A DNA stretch of 64,000 nucleotides, from NCBI GenBank assembly GCA_037975125.1, contig CM075851.1, forward strand, positions 78,855,979-78,919,978. Reading direction: 5' to 3'. Below the pieces are notes generated by a model that was not told where the DNA came from, did not search any database, and saw nothing but the letters and a program-made list of their open reading frames with translations. The translations under genes and the position numbers were made by a program. The stretch is from Latrodectus hesperus. Its lineage: Eukaryota > Arthropoda > Arachnida > Araneae > Theridiidae. Shown piece after piece: positions 1 through 11,972 of this stretch. Position 1 is the first letter of the stretch. Each line of letters opens with the position of its first letter.

Positions 1-2010
1 GAATATATTTTCAGTTTCCACTATACATGTGGGAAATAAACTTGCTAAACTTTGAAAAAAATAACGCTTCGTAAAGTGATAATTTAAATATAATGAGACA
101 AAATGATGCAAAAACAATTTACACAAAATTGTGTGTGCGGAATTTAATTCTTTCATGAATTGGTCAATTAAGTTTATAAATCATCAATAATTAATAAATA
201 AATAGTACATTATATAAATTAAGAAATATGACTAAATAAAATTAAAAAAAGTTTTATATGAAATATGTTAAATATTACTAGATAAATTTCTATAGTAAAT
301 TAAGACAAGAAAATAAAAAAAACAATTGTATCAAATATGTCCTAAACAATGCAGCAATGATTTTTTCTGCAAATGTAATGAATTTGATTAGTTTACTTAA
401 ATAACTTATATATTAATATATGAACAAAAACTAATATTTTATTTTTAAACTTTTATTTATATAATCTATCAGATAAATTCTTTCGTGATTTGAAAATAAT
501 TTCAAATTTAAGCTATTTCTGAATATTTTTTCACTTGAAAATCAGTTTTATTATTGTAAAAAAACACGAAAAAAAATGTTATAACATTTTTTAATTTTGT
601 ACGTAAGTAAGAAATAATAAAATTTCGCGCACATTAAATTTCCGAAAGACATTAATTGATTTTTCATTATACAATTAAATGGAAAATATCCAATGCACTC
701 TTTCATTATTGCAGTTTCAAAGGTGGGTCATTAGGTAAATTGAACTCGTTCGGAAAAGGAAGTTCATGACGAAAGAGAAAAAAAAAATAGTGAACGATAA
801 AATCTCTTTCTGAGACAGATCTTCTCACTTGAGTCCATCCATAATTATAGTTTTCCATCATACTCATCAATCCTAATCGGACCTCTCTCCGGGTTCGCCC
901 CCATGTCGGTGCCTTCGGAAGTTTTGCGACAAAGATTTCTTTCCTCATAATTAACGAGAAGGTCGGATTTCATTACAGAGATAGGCAAGAAAATCAGAAT
1001 TGCAAGATTTATGATGCAACCCCCGAGGAAGTTGCAGAAGAACGGGTTGTCTTAGTTGGTTAGCCCCACTGCAGATTCCTTTCGAAAGTTTCTTTTCTTA
1101 AAAAAAATCAAAGGGGTCTTCGAACTTTCTGGATCATCATTGCAAAATATTGTAAAAAAATATCTTGCCCCAATGTATAGTGGGACTGAAAGGCAGAATG
1201 GCATGATGTGACATGTTTGCGCTTAAGGAGATAGTGAGTGTCAGATGGCTTTCAGCGTTCTGTTAAGGAAATTTATAGTGGCACTTTCAACTGGATGAGA
1301 CCTCATGGATTTACTTTATTTCTTAGTATTTCGTCAAACCCTGTCTTTGGAAAGAAAGTTTAGGATTATAAAAACACCTGTTACGAATTTTATGAATTGT
1401 TGATCTTAGTCAATTCAACTTTTATTTCTAAAATGATGCAACTAAAGATTATCGTGAGAAGAAAGTCGGAAATAAAGAAGCTAATAGAGCGATGCATCGC
1501 ATTTTAATTCCAGAAAAGTGACATTTTACATCAGAAGCTGTGATTTGGAGCAGTGTTAGTTTTCATTCCTTGTTTAGTAAGCATCTACTGAGTCATTATT
1601 AATATGGTTAATAACACTTCAACGCTTACTTTTCAATGGCACCGTGTTTAGAAATATATTCCTGATATAATTGATGATTTCAAAATATTCACACATTAAA
1701 CATAAAATAAAAATTATTAATTTAATTGAGATTAGTTTTATAAACTTATAAATAGTACTTTTTAAAAGTATTTTTAAAAGTTTGAAATATTATATTTTTA
1801 GAAAAATTTAAAATTGAAAGAAGATACTTAAATAGTTCTTCTTTGGTGATCGATACGAAGACGTATTTTTTATATATTATTTCGTATTACATATTATTTC
1901 ACAAGTTAAAAATCCCTTCTTGTATACTAAATTGTTTATATATTCTCATGCTTATGAATAATTTTATTAGTTGAATTATCATATTATATTTATTAAAATA
2001 TTCAAAAATT
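1..2010. other. AT-rich stretch, no gene recognised
   Basis: No recognisable gene or repeat. Bases about 690-1330 are visibly richer in G and C than their surroundings. They hold an 80-codon reading frame on the minus strand (706-948) with no family motif, so I do not call it a gene. Confidence 0.5.
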
Positions 2011-2260
2011 TCACGGAGGAAACTTTTGACGTATATCGAAAAGAAAAGTACTTTTAGATTTAAATATTGTAAACAGTTCACTGGAATTTAGGATTCCATT
2101 ATACAATGATGTTAACGTCTCTGAAACATTTGACTTGAGAAAGTAATGTTGCATAAAATTTTGGGCCGTTTTCATTCCGTAATAGAGTATCATTGTCCTG
2201 TCATTTTTATCCCACCTTTCAATTCCTACTGTATAAATCAACCGAGCTATTTCTTCTAAT
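2011..2260 (-). CDS. Possible last exon of a 7-transmembrane chemoreceptor-like gene
   Basis: An open minus-strand frame ends in a stop at 2011. A T-rich tract ending in TTAGCAG just upstream (plus coordinates 2261 and above) looks like a 3' splice site. The exon would begin at 2260 with a split codon. The ~82 residues run from a helix-like LEEIARLIYT, through a charged WDKND stretch and a hydrophobic helix, to LTSLYNGILNSSELFTIF. Spacing and hydrophobic pattern resemble the C-terminal end of insect odorant/gustatory receptors, where a last helix precedes a short tail. This is pattern resemblance only: no diagnostic residue proves it, and upstream exons were not found. Codon use looks plausible for a real exon in AT-rich DNA. 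Alternatives are a chance open frame or an old pseudogene. Confidence 0.25.
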
Positions 2261-2667
2261 CTGCTAATAAAAATTCTAAACAGTTTCAAAAAAAAAATCT
2301 TAGCATCACACATTTATAAATCGTAAAAGAAGGTTCTTAATATTTCATGCTTTAAAACTTTCAAAGAGAATGGCTATTTTTTTCCTATTGTGTTACTTAT
2401 TGCTGTCATATAAACTGCTCAAGAGTGTTTATTGGAAGAAATATATGATTCTCTTCAGTTCGCAGATAATATTTAACTCGAGCTAATGCGAGGGATTTGG
2501 CGAAAATGTGCCCCTATGGGTGACCACTTGAGATATGAAATCTGCTTCGGATCAAAGAAATGTTTCGTATGAAATAAAGATACAAAAATGATCTTCCTTT
2601 TACCAATCATTCTAGACAGTTTTCTCTTACGGTAGTAATCTTTTCCACCAGGTGGAAGCTTTTATTT
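2261..2667. other. Non-coding spacer
   Basis: Sequence between the putative exon and the LINE derivative. Apart from the acceptor-like tract at its left edge, nothing is recognised. Confidence 0.5.
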
Positions 2668-2679
2668 ATGGAGCATTTC

Positions 2680-3491
2680 CTGGAACCAGGTGGTACCTGT
2701 ACCTTCCTGGGGCTTGAGCAGCCACCAGGCGCGTCGGCATGTGGTGGATAGCCGAATGTCCTGTAGGCCTTGAATATAGAATCAGAGGCCGCGAACCAGC
2801 TCCCGTAAACCCTGGTGTTATGCGTTCCGTGCCTAGGGCTAATTGGCACTGCGGTATTGGTGTCTTAACGGAGCCTCTAGTTGCCTGGCGAACTTCTAGA
2901 GTAATTTGCCTTGCCCAGTAACTCAGGCAATGCTGGGTGGACTTATATTACCTGAGCTTTTTAATTGTTATCTTGTGGCTGAAAAGACACAAGTTATAAC
3001 AAACCTTTCTGCATTTGCAGGTGAAGCCTCTGAAGTAGACCTTGCTGAAAAAGACAAGGGAACTCAGAGGCAATCTTGTAAAGGGGCAGCAATGAATCCT
3101 TCGCTTGAGGTAGAAATGACCTCCAAACCATCTTCTTCTGGTGAAAGTCAGGAAGCTATCCCTAGCATGTCTGACTTTCTGACCAGATGGGACTGTTTCA
3201 GCAAGACCCTATCTGCTGGAAATGTCATACGCAAGAGGAAACGGCAGAGCATATCATTTACGAATGTGAGGCTCTTGCCCTCCCTAGATTAACTTCTTTA
3301 GGCATCATCCATACTAGAGAGTTACACCTAGACTCCATTAAAGGGTTATCGGACTTTATTAATAAAGTGGGTGACCCGAGCAAATGGAACTAGGAAGCAT
3401 TGGGTTTGGAGTTAATGGTACAAAATGCTGATAAAAGCAGAGGTGCCCAATGACATACAAACCCAATTCTAAGAAGAAGAAGAAGAAGAAG
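2680..3491 (+). mobile_element. Internally deleted non-LTR retrotransposon derivative, copy 1
   Basis: A discrete insertion flanked by a perfect 12-bp duplication ATGGAGCATTTC at 2668-2679 and 3492-3503. It ends in an (AAG)n tail (3471-3491), as non-LTR elements with microsatellite tails do. A G/C-richer 5' part carries an open frame of about 125 codons (2906-3292) with no recognised domain. This is followed directly by the last ~68 codons of a LINE open reading frame with a zinc knuckle, in another frame. The endonuclease and reverse transcriptase are absent, so the unit cannot move itself. A second copy with the same organisation lies inverted at 49352-50140. Copy 1 has about 26 extra bases at its 5' end. 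It may have been mobilised by a parent LINE that is not in this window. Confidence 0.8.
3187..3393 (+). pseudogene. LINE ORF2 C-terminal zinc-knuckle remnant
   Basis: The 68-codon frame contains C-x2-C-x8-H-x4-C (ICWKCHTQEETAEHIIYEC), the cysteine/histidine cluster found after the reverse transcriptase or RNase H domain in jockey/R1-type LINE proteins. The frame then ends at a TAG at 3391-3393. The upstream catalytic domains are missing. The reading frame has no real start of its own, since it is the tail of a polyprotein. All four metal ligands are intact here, whereas the inverted copy has lost the histidine. The identification as a LINE C-terminus is firm. The clade is not resolved. Confidence 0.75.
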
Positions 3492-3503
3492 ATGGAGCAT
3501 TTC

Positions 3504-5223
3504 ATGAACAGGGAAAGCATTTTAAGTTGAAATTATACCCACCATTTCACTGGTAAGCTTTTGGCGAAGCATTCGCGCACACGTGGAAAGAACAGTTTAA
3601 AATGCGGAAAAGAATAAATGAAAATTAATGAGTCAGTATAAAGTTGGAATAAAACATTGCAGAAGTAATAAAATTCGATAGATGTATTAACTGTATTGTT
3701 AATCAAAATAATATTATACTTAAACACATATTAAACGTTAGTGAATTATAGCTGTAAAAGAATTACAGCATTATACAAGACATTCTTATTGATAAGCTGA
3801 AGGAATTGCCAAGTACTCTATAGTAGTTATGCTATATGCATCATTATTGGATAGTCTAAAACAGAAAGCTGATGAAAGATTTTTACTTACGAATTTTATA
3901 AACAGCGAACAATTTTTATTTGCAATTGGTAGAAATTCCGGAATATATATTTACTTTAATAAAAATATAAGAAGAGGGATGTTAATCGCTTTCTTGTTTT
4001 TCAACATTTTACGAAGACTTAATAAAGCATTTATATAAAAATTACATTGAGTTTGATTACGTCATTTGTAATTAAAGTAAAATATGTTTAATTCTGATTT
4101 GAAATCTTTATGAAGTTTCTTAGGCTTTGATGTACTGAATAACTAAAGAGATGTAACATTCCATTCTTGAAGTTTTCCCTCTTCAGAAAAGAAATATGAG
4201 GTTCTTTTTCTTATTATAAAATTATATAATCTAAGTTTAACTAGTGCGAGTGGAGAAAAAATATTTTCAGGACAGGATAACCTCTTCTTTCTACATTTCT
4301 ACAGCATAATATGTTTTGTAAAATAAAAATTTTATTTTTGAAAAAGGAATGTTTTTGCTCTTTTTTAATGCGTAGTCAGTCGGAAATGCATTGGAAAGCT
4401 GATAAAAAGAATTTCTCGACTCCATTATTTAATAACTTCGTAATTAAAGGAGAAGTTTCCAAGTATTCTACTCCTGATTTCTTTTGTTTTAATTGACTAT
4501 ACTTGGAACTTCCTTCTTAATACAAAACAACATTTTGAGAGGATGTTAATTAAGTTAACAGCAACGTGTACATTTTATGTATTAAATTATTTAACTTATG
4601 TTTTCAAACTTAAATCAAAGCTTCAGTCAAAAGCGAGTTTTTATAATTCATTAATTTTTTTTATAATATTTGATTATTTCGTTATGTTGTACATAAAAAA
4701 ATCTATTTAACATTATAATTATTTTTTATTTTAATTATAAAATAATAATTATTACAATTATAATTATTTTTATATATCTATTTAATATAATAATTATTTT
4801 TTAAAGAAATAATATTCCTTCCCAAAGATCTAAACTAAGTAAACATGTAGCAAATCAGATGTCAGCTGTAAATTTCTTGAATTAAATGTAAAATAACTTA
4901 AATTAAACGCACTGAAAAGATACATTTTGCTTTTATTTTATAAAAATGGGTTGCTCAGAATGTTCATTGCAGGATAGTAGACAAATGACAAATTTTGCCA
5001 ATTTCATTTTCCATCAGAAAAGTAAAATGAGATGTACATTCCAGAATATCTACTTAAAATATCGTTTTAAATGTATCGATGAAAGTCACTTTTTTCTGCA
5101 AATAAAGCATAAAGTGAGATACATTGTAAGATGTGTCAGCTCAAGACATTCGGAATAGAACGGAAGGCAAATGTCAAGTTTCAAGGTCGAAACTATGAGT
5201 GAAATGCAATCCATAATATTAGC
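3504..5223. other. AT-rich spacer, nothing recognised
   Basis: Several short open frames (for example 3829-4038, 4311-4496, 4946-5158) show no motif, no codon bias beyond the AT-rich background and no splice context that I can defend. Confidence 0.5.
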
Positions 5224-5243
5224 TTAACCCCTTGCCAGTGTCA

Positions 5244-5351
5244 CCCGAATTCAGTTCGGACAATTACTGCGTGCAGCATTTGTGATGCCCGAACTCAGTT
5301 CGGGCAGAAGAAAAATTAACGATTCTAAATTGTGAAGTCCGAGCTGAGTTT
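5244..5351. repeat. Palindromic subterminal repeats of the piggyBac-like end
   Basis: Three versions of one palindrome: CCCGAATTCAGTTCGG (5244-5259), GCCCGAACTCAGTTCGGGC (5287-5305) and a degenerate CCGAGCTGAGTTT (5339-5351). Repeated palindromes just inside a transposon end are typical transposase-binding sites, but binding here is inferred. Confidence 0.65.
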
Positions 5352-5442
5352 GTTTCTACTTTAGGATACTTAATTCCCTATTTTCCTAATAAATGACACA
5401 AGTGGTCCTAGTTTTTTACCAATTCCAATTTTGGTTCTGAAG

Positions 5443-5782
5443 GTAGTCCATGACTACAACAACACTATGGGAGTTGATGTTAAAGTCGATCAACATCTTA
5501 CAGACTTTCCGGTTGCTAGAAAAGGAGGTAAAAAATATTATTAGAAAATATTTTTCCATCACCTACACCAGGCGTTATATAAATAACTCCTTTATTTTGC
5601 ATACTTCAGCAGGAGGTGCGAAAAATATGAACTTCATAAAATCAATTGTTGAGCTAAATAAACCCAATGTTCAACTACCAGGACCAGGGCGTCCTAGTGT
5701 AAGCTTACTGCGCCTCACAGGTCGACACTTTCCAGAACACATCCCATCAATAAGTTCTTTCAATTTAGTTTCCACCAAATGA
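5443..5782 (+). pseudogene. piggyBac transposase, C-terminal remnant
   Basis: Read across frames, the sequence gives VVHDYNNTMGV-VDQHLTDFPVAR and K-KIFFHHL. After a frameshift and stop near 5535 it continues as NNSFILHTSAGGAKNMNF and LLRLTGRHFPEHIP. These are the HDYN-MGGVD block, the KK-F-H-LD helix region and the RLTGRHFP block near the end of PGBD/piggyBac transposases. The N-terminal part, the first catalytic aspartates and the cysteine-rich C-terminal domain are missing. At least one frameshift and one in-frame stop break it, so no protein can be made. It belongs to the element starting at 5224. Confidence 0.75.
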
Positions 5783-5785
5783 AAC

Positions 5786-8700
5786 ATGAATAAAATACAT
5801 CTCAAGATAAATTACTCACGGCATTTATTTATTATCTTTTTATATGTTTATTTATTACCTCTTTTAATAAGTAAATTTTTCACTTAAAAAAAATTAGAAA
5901 ATAAAATTTTGCCTTCTAATGACTAATTATAACTTCTAATGACTTTACCTAGGTATTATTTTATTTAAAACATAATCTTATTATATTTCCAGAACTATAT
6001 GAAAAGTAATCAATAAGTCTGCAAATATTTTAATTACATAAGGAATTCAAAAATTCCATTAATTTGATATTTTTCTAAGGGACTCATTTAATAAATAATG
6101 AAGTCTGCTTTTATAAAATTTTCAATTCCTACATTTGTAAGCAAATTTAATCTGATTAATAAATTTATGAAGATTTATAAACGAATTTAAATGGTAAATT
6201 TACAATGTTGCTTCATTTATTAAATCATACTATCCAAAACAAGCAAAATGAGAACTTTTATAAAGTATATTTGATAGCTAGATTTTTAATCTTTAGTTAT
6301 TATATGAATGACCATTAAAAAAAAAGGAGAATTCGAAAGTACTAAAGCTCCACAATCTTTTACGGACATGGAAAATTATCTTGCATAAAAATTTAATGTG
6401 AAAAAAAAAAAAAACAGTCGAGAATCTCGAGAATTACCTGAATCAACACAACTAAATACTATAGAGGGCCAGCACTTTATAATTTTACTTATTTCAACGC
6501 TTGTTTTTATAAAGAAGGAAATTATTTAACAGGAATTTTAAACTAAGTTTTCTTCAAATAAAAATATTACTAGCTTTTTCACTAACACTTAATCAATTGA
6601 AAATTAAAAGCTGATTCCTTAAATGATTTATTAAGCAGTTTAAAAGACACTCATCGTTAATTTTTCTTCAGAGAGACAGTTACATCCAGTAAAATTTTTT
6701 ACAAAGCTCTTCGTTTCCAAATAGGTTCCTTAAAGAAGGCCTCTTTGAGGAAGAACAATTCTTAAAAAATATTTTTCGTATAAGTGGCAGCATTACCTAT
6801 TTCGAGTATTTGATAAAGGATGATCAGTTACTTCATGGATTTTCTTGGTCGATAAGTGCACGTAAGAATAAAAAACTAAAAACTTTATTGTGGAAGTTTG
6901 CACTCGAACTTTGATAAGATCAAGGCCACGTTTCAGATATTATTTTTCCATGGTACAAAGAAAGTTAAATGTGAAAGTGTTCGCGTTTAGTGAATTCATA
7001 TCTCACACGTTCTTGTACCCTTCACAAAGCTTGGGGTTATAGTTGTAGACCAATCCCAATAATTTTAGACAGATGTCAAGGTTGTTATACATTTGACATC
7101 GCTTTGTTCTTTAGAACGTGAGTTTGGAACTAATAACTTTATTTTTTTTATTTAATTTCATTCTTTTGTAATTTTTTGAACTTCCTCATTCATCATTTCA
7201 AGTATAACAGTAATTACCTTAAGACCCTTTTAAATTGCTTTGAAGTTTGACAAAGTGCAATTTTTTTATGTGCTTCTTTTAATGATGATTTAATTGATTT
7301 AAGTGGATTTACTTTAAATATCTCAATTAATATATTTTTAATTTAGATCAAATAGATGTCCGAAGAATTTTCTTATCTTTTTCAAGTTTCATCTAGAAGG
7401 GTAATTTTATAATGTAAATGTAATAATTTGATATATCACCGTTGTATTGTAAAATATATATGTGTATGTCCATGGATTTACATTGGATAATCATAATTAT
7501 TTTTATTCATTTTCTTTCCTATTTCTAAATTCATCGTCGTGAAATTAATTCTTGAGGTTTATTAAATTTCTAATAGTTTACTTGCTTTCGTATGGTTATG
7601 TTTTGCATATAAACTAATTCGACTGGGATTTTAATTTTAGAATGCATTCCATATGATTACAAACCTCCAATCCCAAAAATGGATCAAATTAATGAGTTGT
7701 CATGGAAAGTGGTCATTATATTATTGAATTGAAAGACAGATCGTTAACCAGGCAACTGAAAACTTGGATAGATATTTCTGAAAATTCATCTTAATAGAAT
7801 TTATGTTAGCTTTATGTGATACGCTATTATATTTTAGAACATGTTTTCGTATATTCTAAAAATATATTGTGAATAAAAGTTTTTTTATATAGACAAATAT
7901 ATTCAATAATATTTTTCTTATTCATTGAAATCAACTTTACAATATTAAGTCAATCCATAATTTCCATTAAATTTGCTTCAACATACATTATTTTATGTAT
8001 TTATATATTTAGATTTATATTATTTTCTCATATATTCTTTTAATTATATATTAATGAATTATTTTAATGAAGATTTCACCAACGTTTGTGTAAAAATATG
8101 TGTTTTATTTCACCTACATTTATTTTTAAATCGATTAATTTTTTTCATTTTATTTTGAATATTCCGTTTTTGAACTTAATCCATTTCCAAACATTTTGAC
8201 ATTTAAATACCTTGAAAATTCTTGTTCTTTTTCAAATTTTTATTAAATTTTAAATTTTTTCTTCTCATAAATTGCATTTGTAAAATTTAAAATAATCTTA
8301 ACCTATCTCATAGTTTTTAGATTCATTTATTTACTTATCAGTATCTATACAAATGGAAATAATTAGTTTCCGAATAGTAGGTTAAGTTGCTTGTCGCTCC
8401 TAAGCGAAGACCTAAATACAGCCAAACTCTTATAACATTTTGAATCATTGTCAAGTGTTATGGTTGACTCTTGATCTAATCATTACTTTTCAAGCCATGA
8501 CTTATCAAAGGAGGGACTTTATATCCTACGAAACTTTTAATATATACCCTCAACGTGATCTCAGAAAGTATATAGAAAAGTTAACTGCTCTATTACGAAC
8601 TCCATTAATTTTCTTTGTTATTCACCGTAACTTGACAAAAGCTTTACAGATCAAGTTACCATGGTCCCATCGTATTAGTGAAACAAACATTTGGAATTGT

Positions 8701-11553
8701 TACCTAACTGAATACAAACTGAAAAATAAATGAAATTTTATAATCATTGAAAATTAGATTTTAATCACAAATTTCAAAACTTATAAATAAGAATTTAGGG
8801 GGCTTTATATCTAATTGTGATCTAAATCTGCTTACAAATGATGTTCATAATCTTGTTGGTTCGTGCCTGACCTTTACCCTTTCTTGAATTTTTCTCAAAT
8901 AATGCGAGGCCAGGGAGATAGCATTTTTGAAACACAAAGAATAACCTTTGGGAGAAAGGTGTCAGTATTTCATTGCAAGTAAGAGTCCAGAGAGACGTGC
9001 CTAGCTTTGGAATCGAGAGATTTTCGCCAAGAGGGGCCTCAGTATTTCGCAAATGCAGTTGCCACGCCTGATGGATGAGACTGGTTCAGAATCTCGGTAT
9101 GCAGCGTGTGAAACTCAGACGAAAAGCGAGCAGATGTGGTAACACAGTTTATTCTTTGTCAGATATTTCAACAAATGAGTTAATAAGTCACTATAACGCA
9201 CCATTGCCGTCGACCAAGTGATTGATTGATTTTGGCGCTACTGTTGCCAGTTGTGTTTTAAAAATATTGCAATTTTTTCTTTCAAGACTGATTTTAATGT
9301 TTTCAGGTAACATTTTCGATTCATATAAGAACTAAAATATTGTGTTCTACTTCTACATAAATTCTAAATGATTCAAAGTATCATATCAGCTTTCTACACG
9401 TTTTTTCGATTATTTTTAAAATCCTAATAAAGAAAGTCTATAATTTTAGAATATCAATTAGAGAAATTATTTCGGAAAGAAATGAATAAACATTACTAAA
9501 TGAGCTAATAAATAAAATTTATAATTTTATTAATTATTTTAAAAATTATTGTCAATTAATTTCTTTCCAAAGCAGATTCACTAATTTCGTAAAAGGAAAA
9601 TTAACCTTACAATAAACATAAATACTAAGTAAAAATAACGTTTTTGAGGAAGAACGAATACAGAATGCTGTTAAATTACTGAAAAGAATTTAATAATCTT
9701 GCTGTATGGTTTACAGCTTCTTTTGGCAAGAAACTATCAAAATAGTATTAATGATAATATTAAAATGTAAAATTTTTAATGTAAATAAAATACGCAGCAT
9801 TATATTTTGAAAACAAAACAACATAAAATCGGTTTTTGACTATTTTCGATTAGGATTTTACTTATGAATACATATGGAATACATATGAATACATATTTCT
9901 ACTCGTTTGAGAAGATTACTTTATAAATATTAAATTAGAAAACATAAATGAAATCAATTTTAGAATATATAAATAATACACTACACAAACACTTAGGAAA
10001 GGAAGAATATAAATATGGCGTTTTTCTACCCCTGAATTGGATTTGGAAATAATTAAATTAATTTCGGACACGTTTAATTGGCTTTCTTTTTGACAAAAAA
10101 ATAAATGAAACTGAGAAATTAATGTTACAATGTACAAAGAATAACAACATACATATAATTCTAACTAACTTTACATAATATAGTATTGCTTGCTTTTAAC
10201 TAATCAGTGCAATTCGAAGGCTTTAAAGCTTATTTTTGACTAATATTGTCTCGAAAGTAGTTACTACGACTTCATTATCAGGTTCATTATCCATCTCGAA
10301 GTGGTAAAACTGAGTAATACGGTCGAAGTTTGGCGATTTTTTGGATTTTTTTTCGCCAAGTACAAGTAAGGATTGAAATTTCTACGCTATATTCACAGCG
10401 AAATACAAAACGAATATAAAAGACAGTATTGAAATTCCGGCACTATATCTAAACCGGGTAAAACTGAGGTCTGACCGTAATACTCAGTTTAGCCTCTCGA
10501 AGTTCATGAAAGTTGTGATTGTTAAATAATTTTAAAGATCTAATGTCTCATTATTGTGAGGTATTGACAAAAAAATGCTAATTTAAGAGCTGCTTTCTTC
10601 GCTTGACAATGGGTAAATATGAGCTGGTCGGTTGTATTTAAAAAATTCGTTTCGAATGAACTGTCATAATATGATGAAATAATAATGAAATGAATACTGA
10701 ATTTCTTCTCCGAAGTGTTGAACAATGAAATTATGACATTTTATGTACGACATAGAAGAATTTGAAATGGAGGGAAGAGTGGTTTTCTTTCAAAGTTACA
10801 AAAATCCTACCATACTTCTTTATTCTTTTATTTTGTTGTAGTTATAGTCTTTTTTGCAACCAACAGAGAATCCTTATATGGAGGTGGGAGCGGAACACCC
10901 TGGAGAATCTGCTGTCACAGCAAGGGATTGACGTGGTTGCATCTTCTGGGATTAATGAGCTGCTTCGTATGCGGATGGAGCACTCGATTGAACAGTGAAT
11001 CGTAAATGAGCCTTTATTGTTCGAACAGTGGCAGCATTGAGTAACGGCGCGAATGTTTACAAACACATCAAAACTCAACAGATGAATAAATTCAACAATG
11101 TAGGTCAAGAGTTGTGACGATTTCCTTCGTTTTTATTACATTACCAACTCATAATAAATAACACATTTGGTGTATAATGCATATTTATTACGTTATACGC
11201 GTGCGTGTTCTATCATATATTTCTATGATAGCTGGATCTTATGTTTTGTTTTTATTAAGTTTATGCTTGGTATATCTACTATAATTTAATATGGAAATGA
11301 AATTTATTTTTTATATTAAATTATTGTAATGGAAAAGATGTTCAAAAAAACATCATTCATTGGTTTTCATATCAAAACATTAAAAATGGCGTAAATATTT
11401 AAAGTCATATAAGGGGTAGGCCATATAAAAGATACTATATCCATGAAATATACATCACCATTACATTTTATCAGGAATCTGTAGGATATTTGCATTATAA
11501 TATCGGTGACAATCAATTATTAGTAATAGGAGCTTATAATAACTGAACTTATT
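5786..11553. other. Long AT-rich stretch without a recognised gene
   Basis: About 5.8 kb with no family I can name apart from the exon candidate at 10867. A 97-codon frame at 8440-8733 (+) and a G/C-richer patch at 8850-9180 show no motif. A small tandem repeat of TATGAATACA-like units sits at 9863-9896. Confidence 0.45.
10867..10998 (+). CDS. Possible terminal coding exon, unrecognised
   Basis: A pyrimidine-rich run ending in AACAG at about 10866 looks like a 3' splice acceptor. It is followed by 43 codons to a TGA at 10996-10998. Base composition jumps from the AT-rich background to roughly half G+C, with GAG, CTG and GTG codons typical of conserved coding DNA. The peptide runs RILIWRWERNTLENLLS, then GIDVVASSGINELL and ends MEHSIEQ. 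I do not recognise it. An overlapping antisense frame (10842-11108) is open too, which weakens the case. It could be a real last exon, a fragment of an unknown repeat, or a processed remnant. Confidence 0.25.
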   Translation, partial: RILIWRWERNTLENLLSQQGIDVVASSGINELLRMRMEHSIEQ

Positions 11554-11562
11554 AAGAGACCA

Positions 11563-11963
11563 GAGCTCCAGTGGCTCAGTAGCTTCACGCCGCTTCCCGT
11601 AAGCTCATCAAAGTGAAGCATCATTTGCCGCGGGCAGTGGTTGGGAGGGTGACCACGGTGTACTCTCCTTCACTGGGTTGCTGGAGCTCCGTGGGTTGAG
11701 AACCTGTCCACGTTAATCTGTGACGTCCAAACTCCTTCCGCTGGTGTGGCGTGGATGTGGAGAGGAGGGTGCCAGCTCAGGTGTGGCCTTGTCACCTGAA
11801 CGTGGCTCAAAATTACGAGGCACCTTAAGAAGAGCAAAGTCGTTCTTTCACCCTCTTGGTGCTCTGATCCAAACGAAAGACGCTCCCTATTGACTTAATT
11901 CGCACTGCCAAAGGCAAAAGCGAGCTTGGCTTGGCCAAGTGTCATAGGAAAACAACAACAAAC
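11563..11963 (+). mobile_element. tRNA-derived SINE with (CAA)n tail (head type A, shared 3' domain)
   Basis: Flanked by a 9-bp duplication AAGAGACCA at 11554-11562 and 11964-11972. The head carries an A-box-like TGGCTCAGTAGC and a later B-box-like GTGGGTTGAGAACC, although the two are farther apart than in a tRNA. The last ~135 bases (11828-11963), from AAGAGCAAAGTCG to the CAACAACAA tail, are shared with the SINEs at 40326-40623 and 57091-57484. That part is probably the end recognised by a partner LINE. Confidence 0.8.
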
Positions 11964-11972
11964 AAGAGACCA

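Larger units (their letters stand above)
5224..5785 (+). mobile_element. piggyBac-like element, internally deleted fossil
   Basis: The left edge reads TTAACCCCTTGCCAGTG, like a piggyBac-type end abutting its TTAA target. It is followed within 130 bases by three palindromic subterminal repeats, then directly by sequence for the C-terminal half of a piggyBac transposase. The transposase front half is therefore missing. No matching right terminal repeat or second TTAA-linked end is visible after 5785, so the element is also broken on the right. The transposase match is good. Assignment of the left terminus is inference. Confidence 0.6.

Noticed and set aside
706..948. 80-codon minus-strand frame in a G/C-richer patch
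   Set aside because: No domain or splice context that I can defend.
8440..8733. 97-codon frame, possible exon
   Set aside because: No motif, no convincing splice sites and AT-rich codon use like random sequence. Left unannotated.
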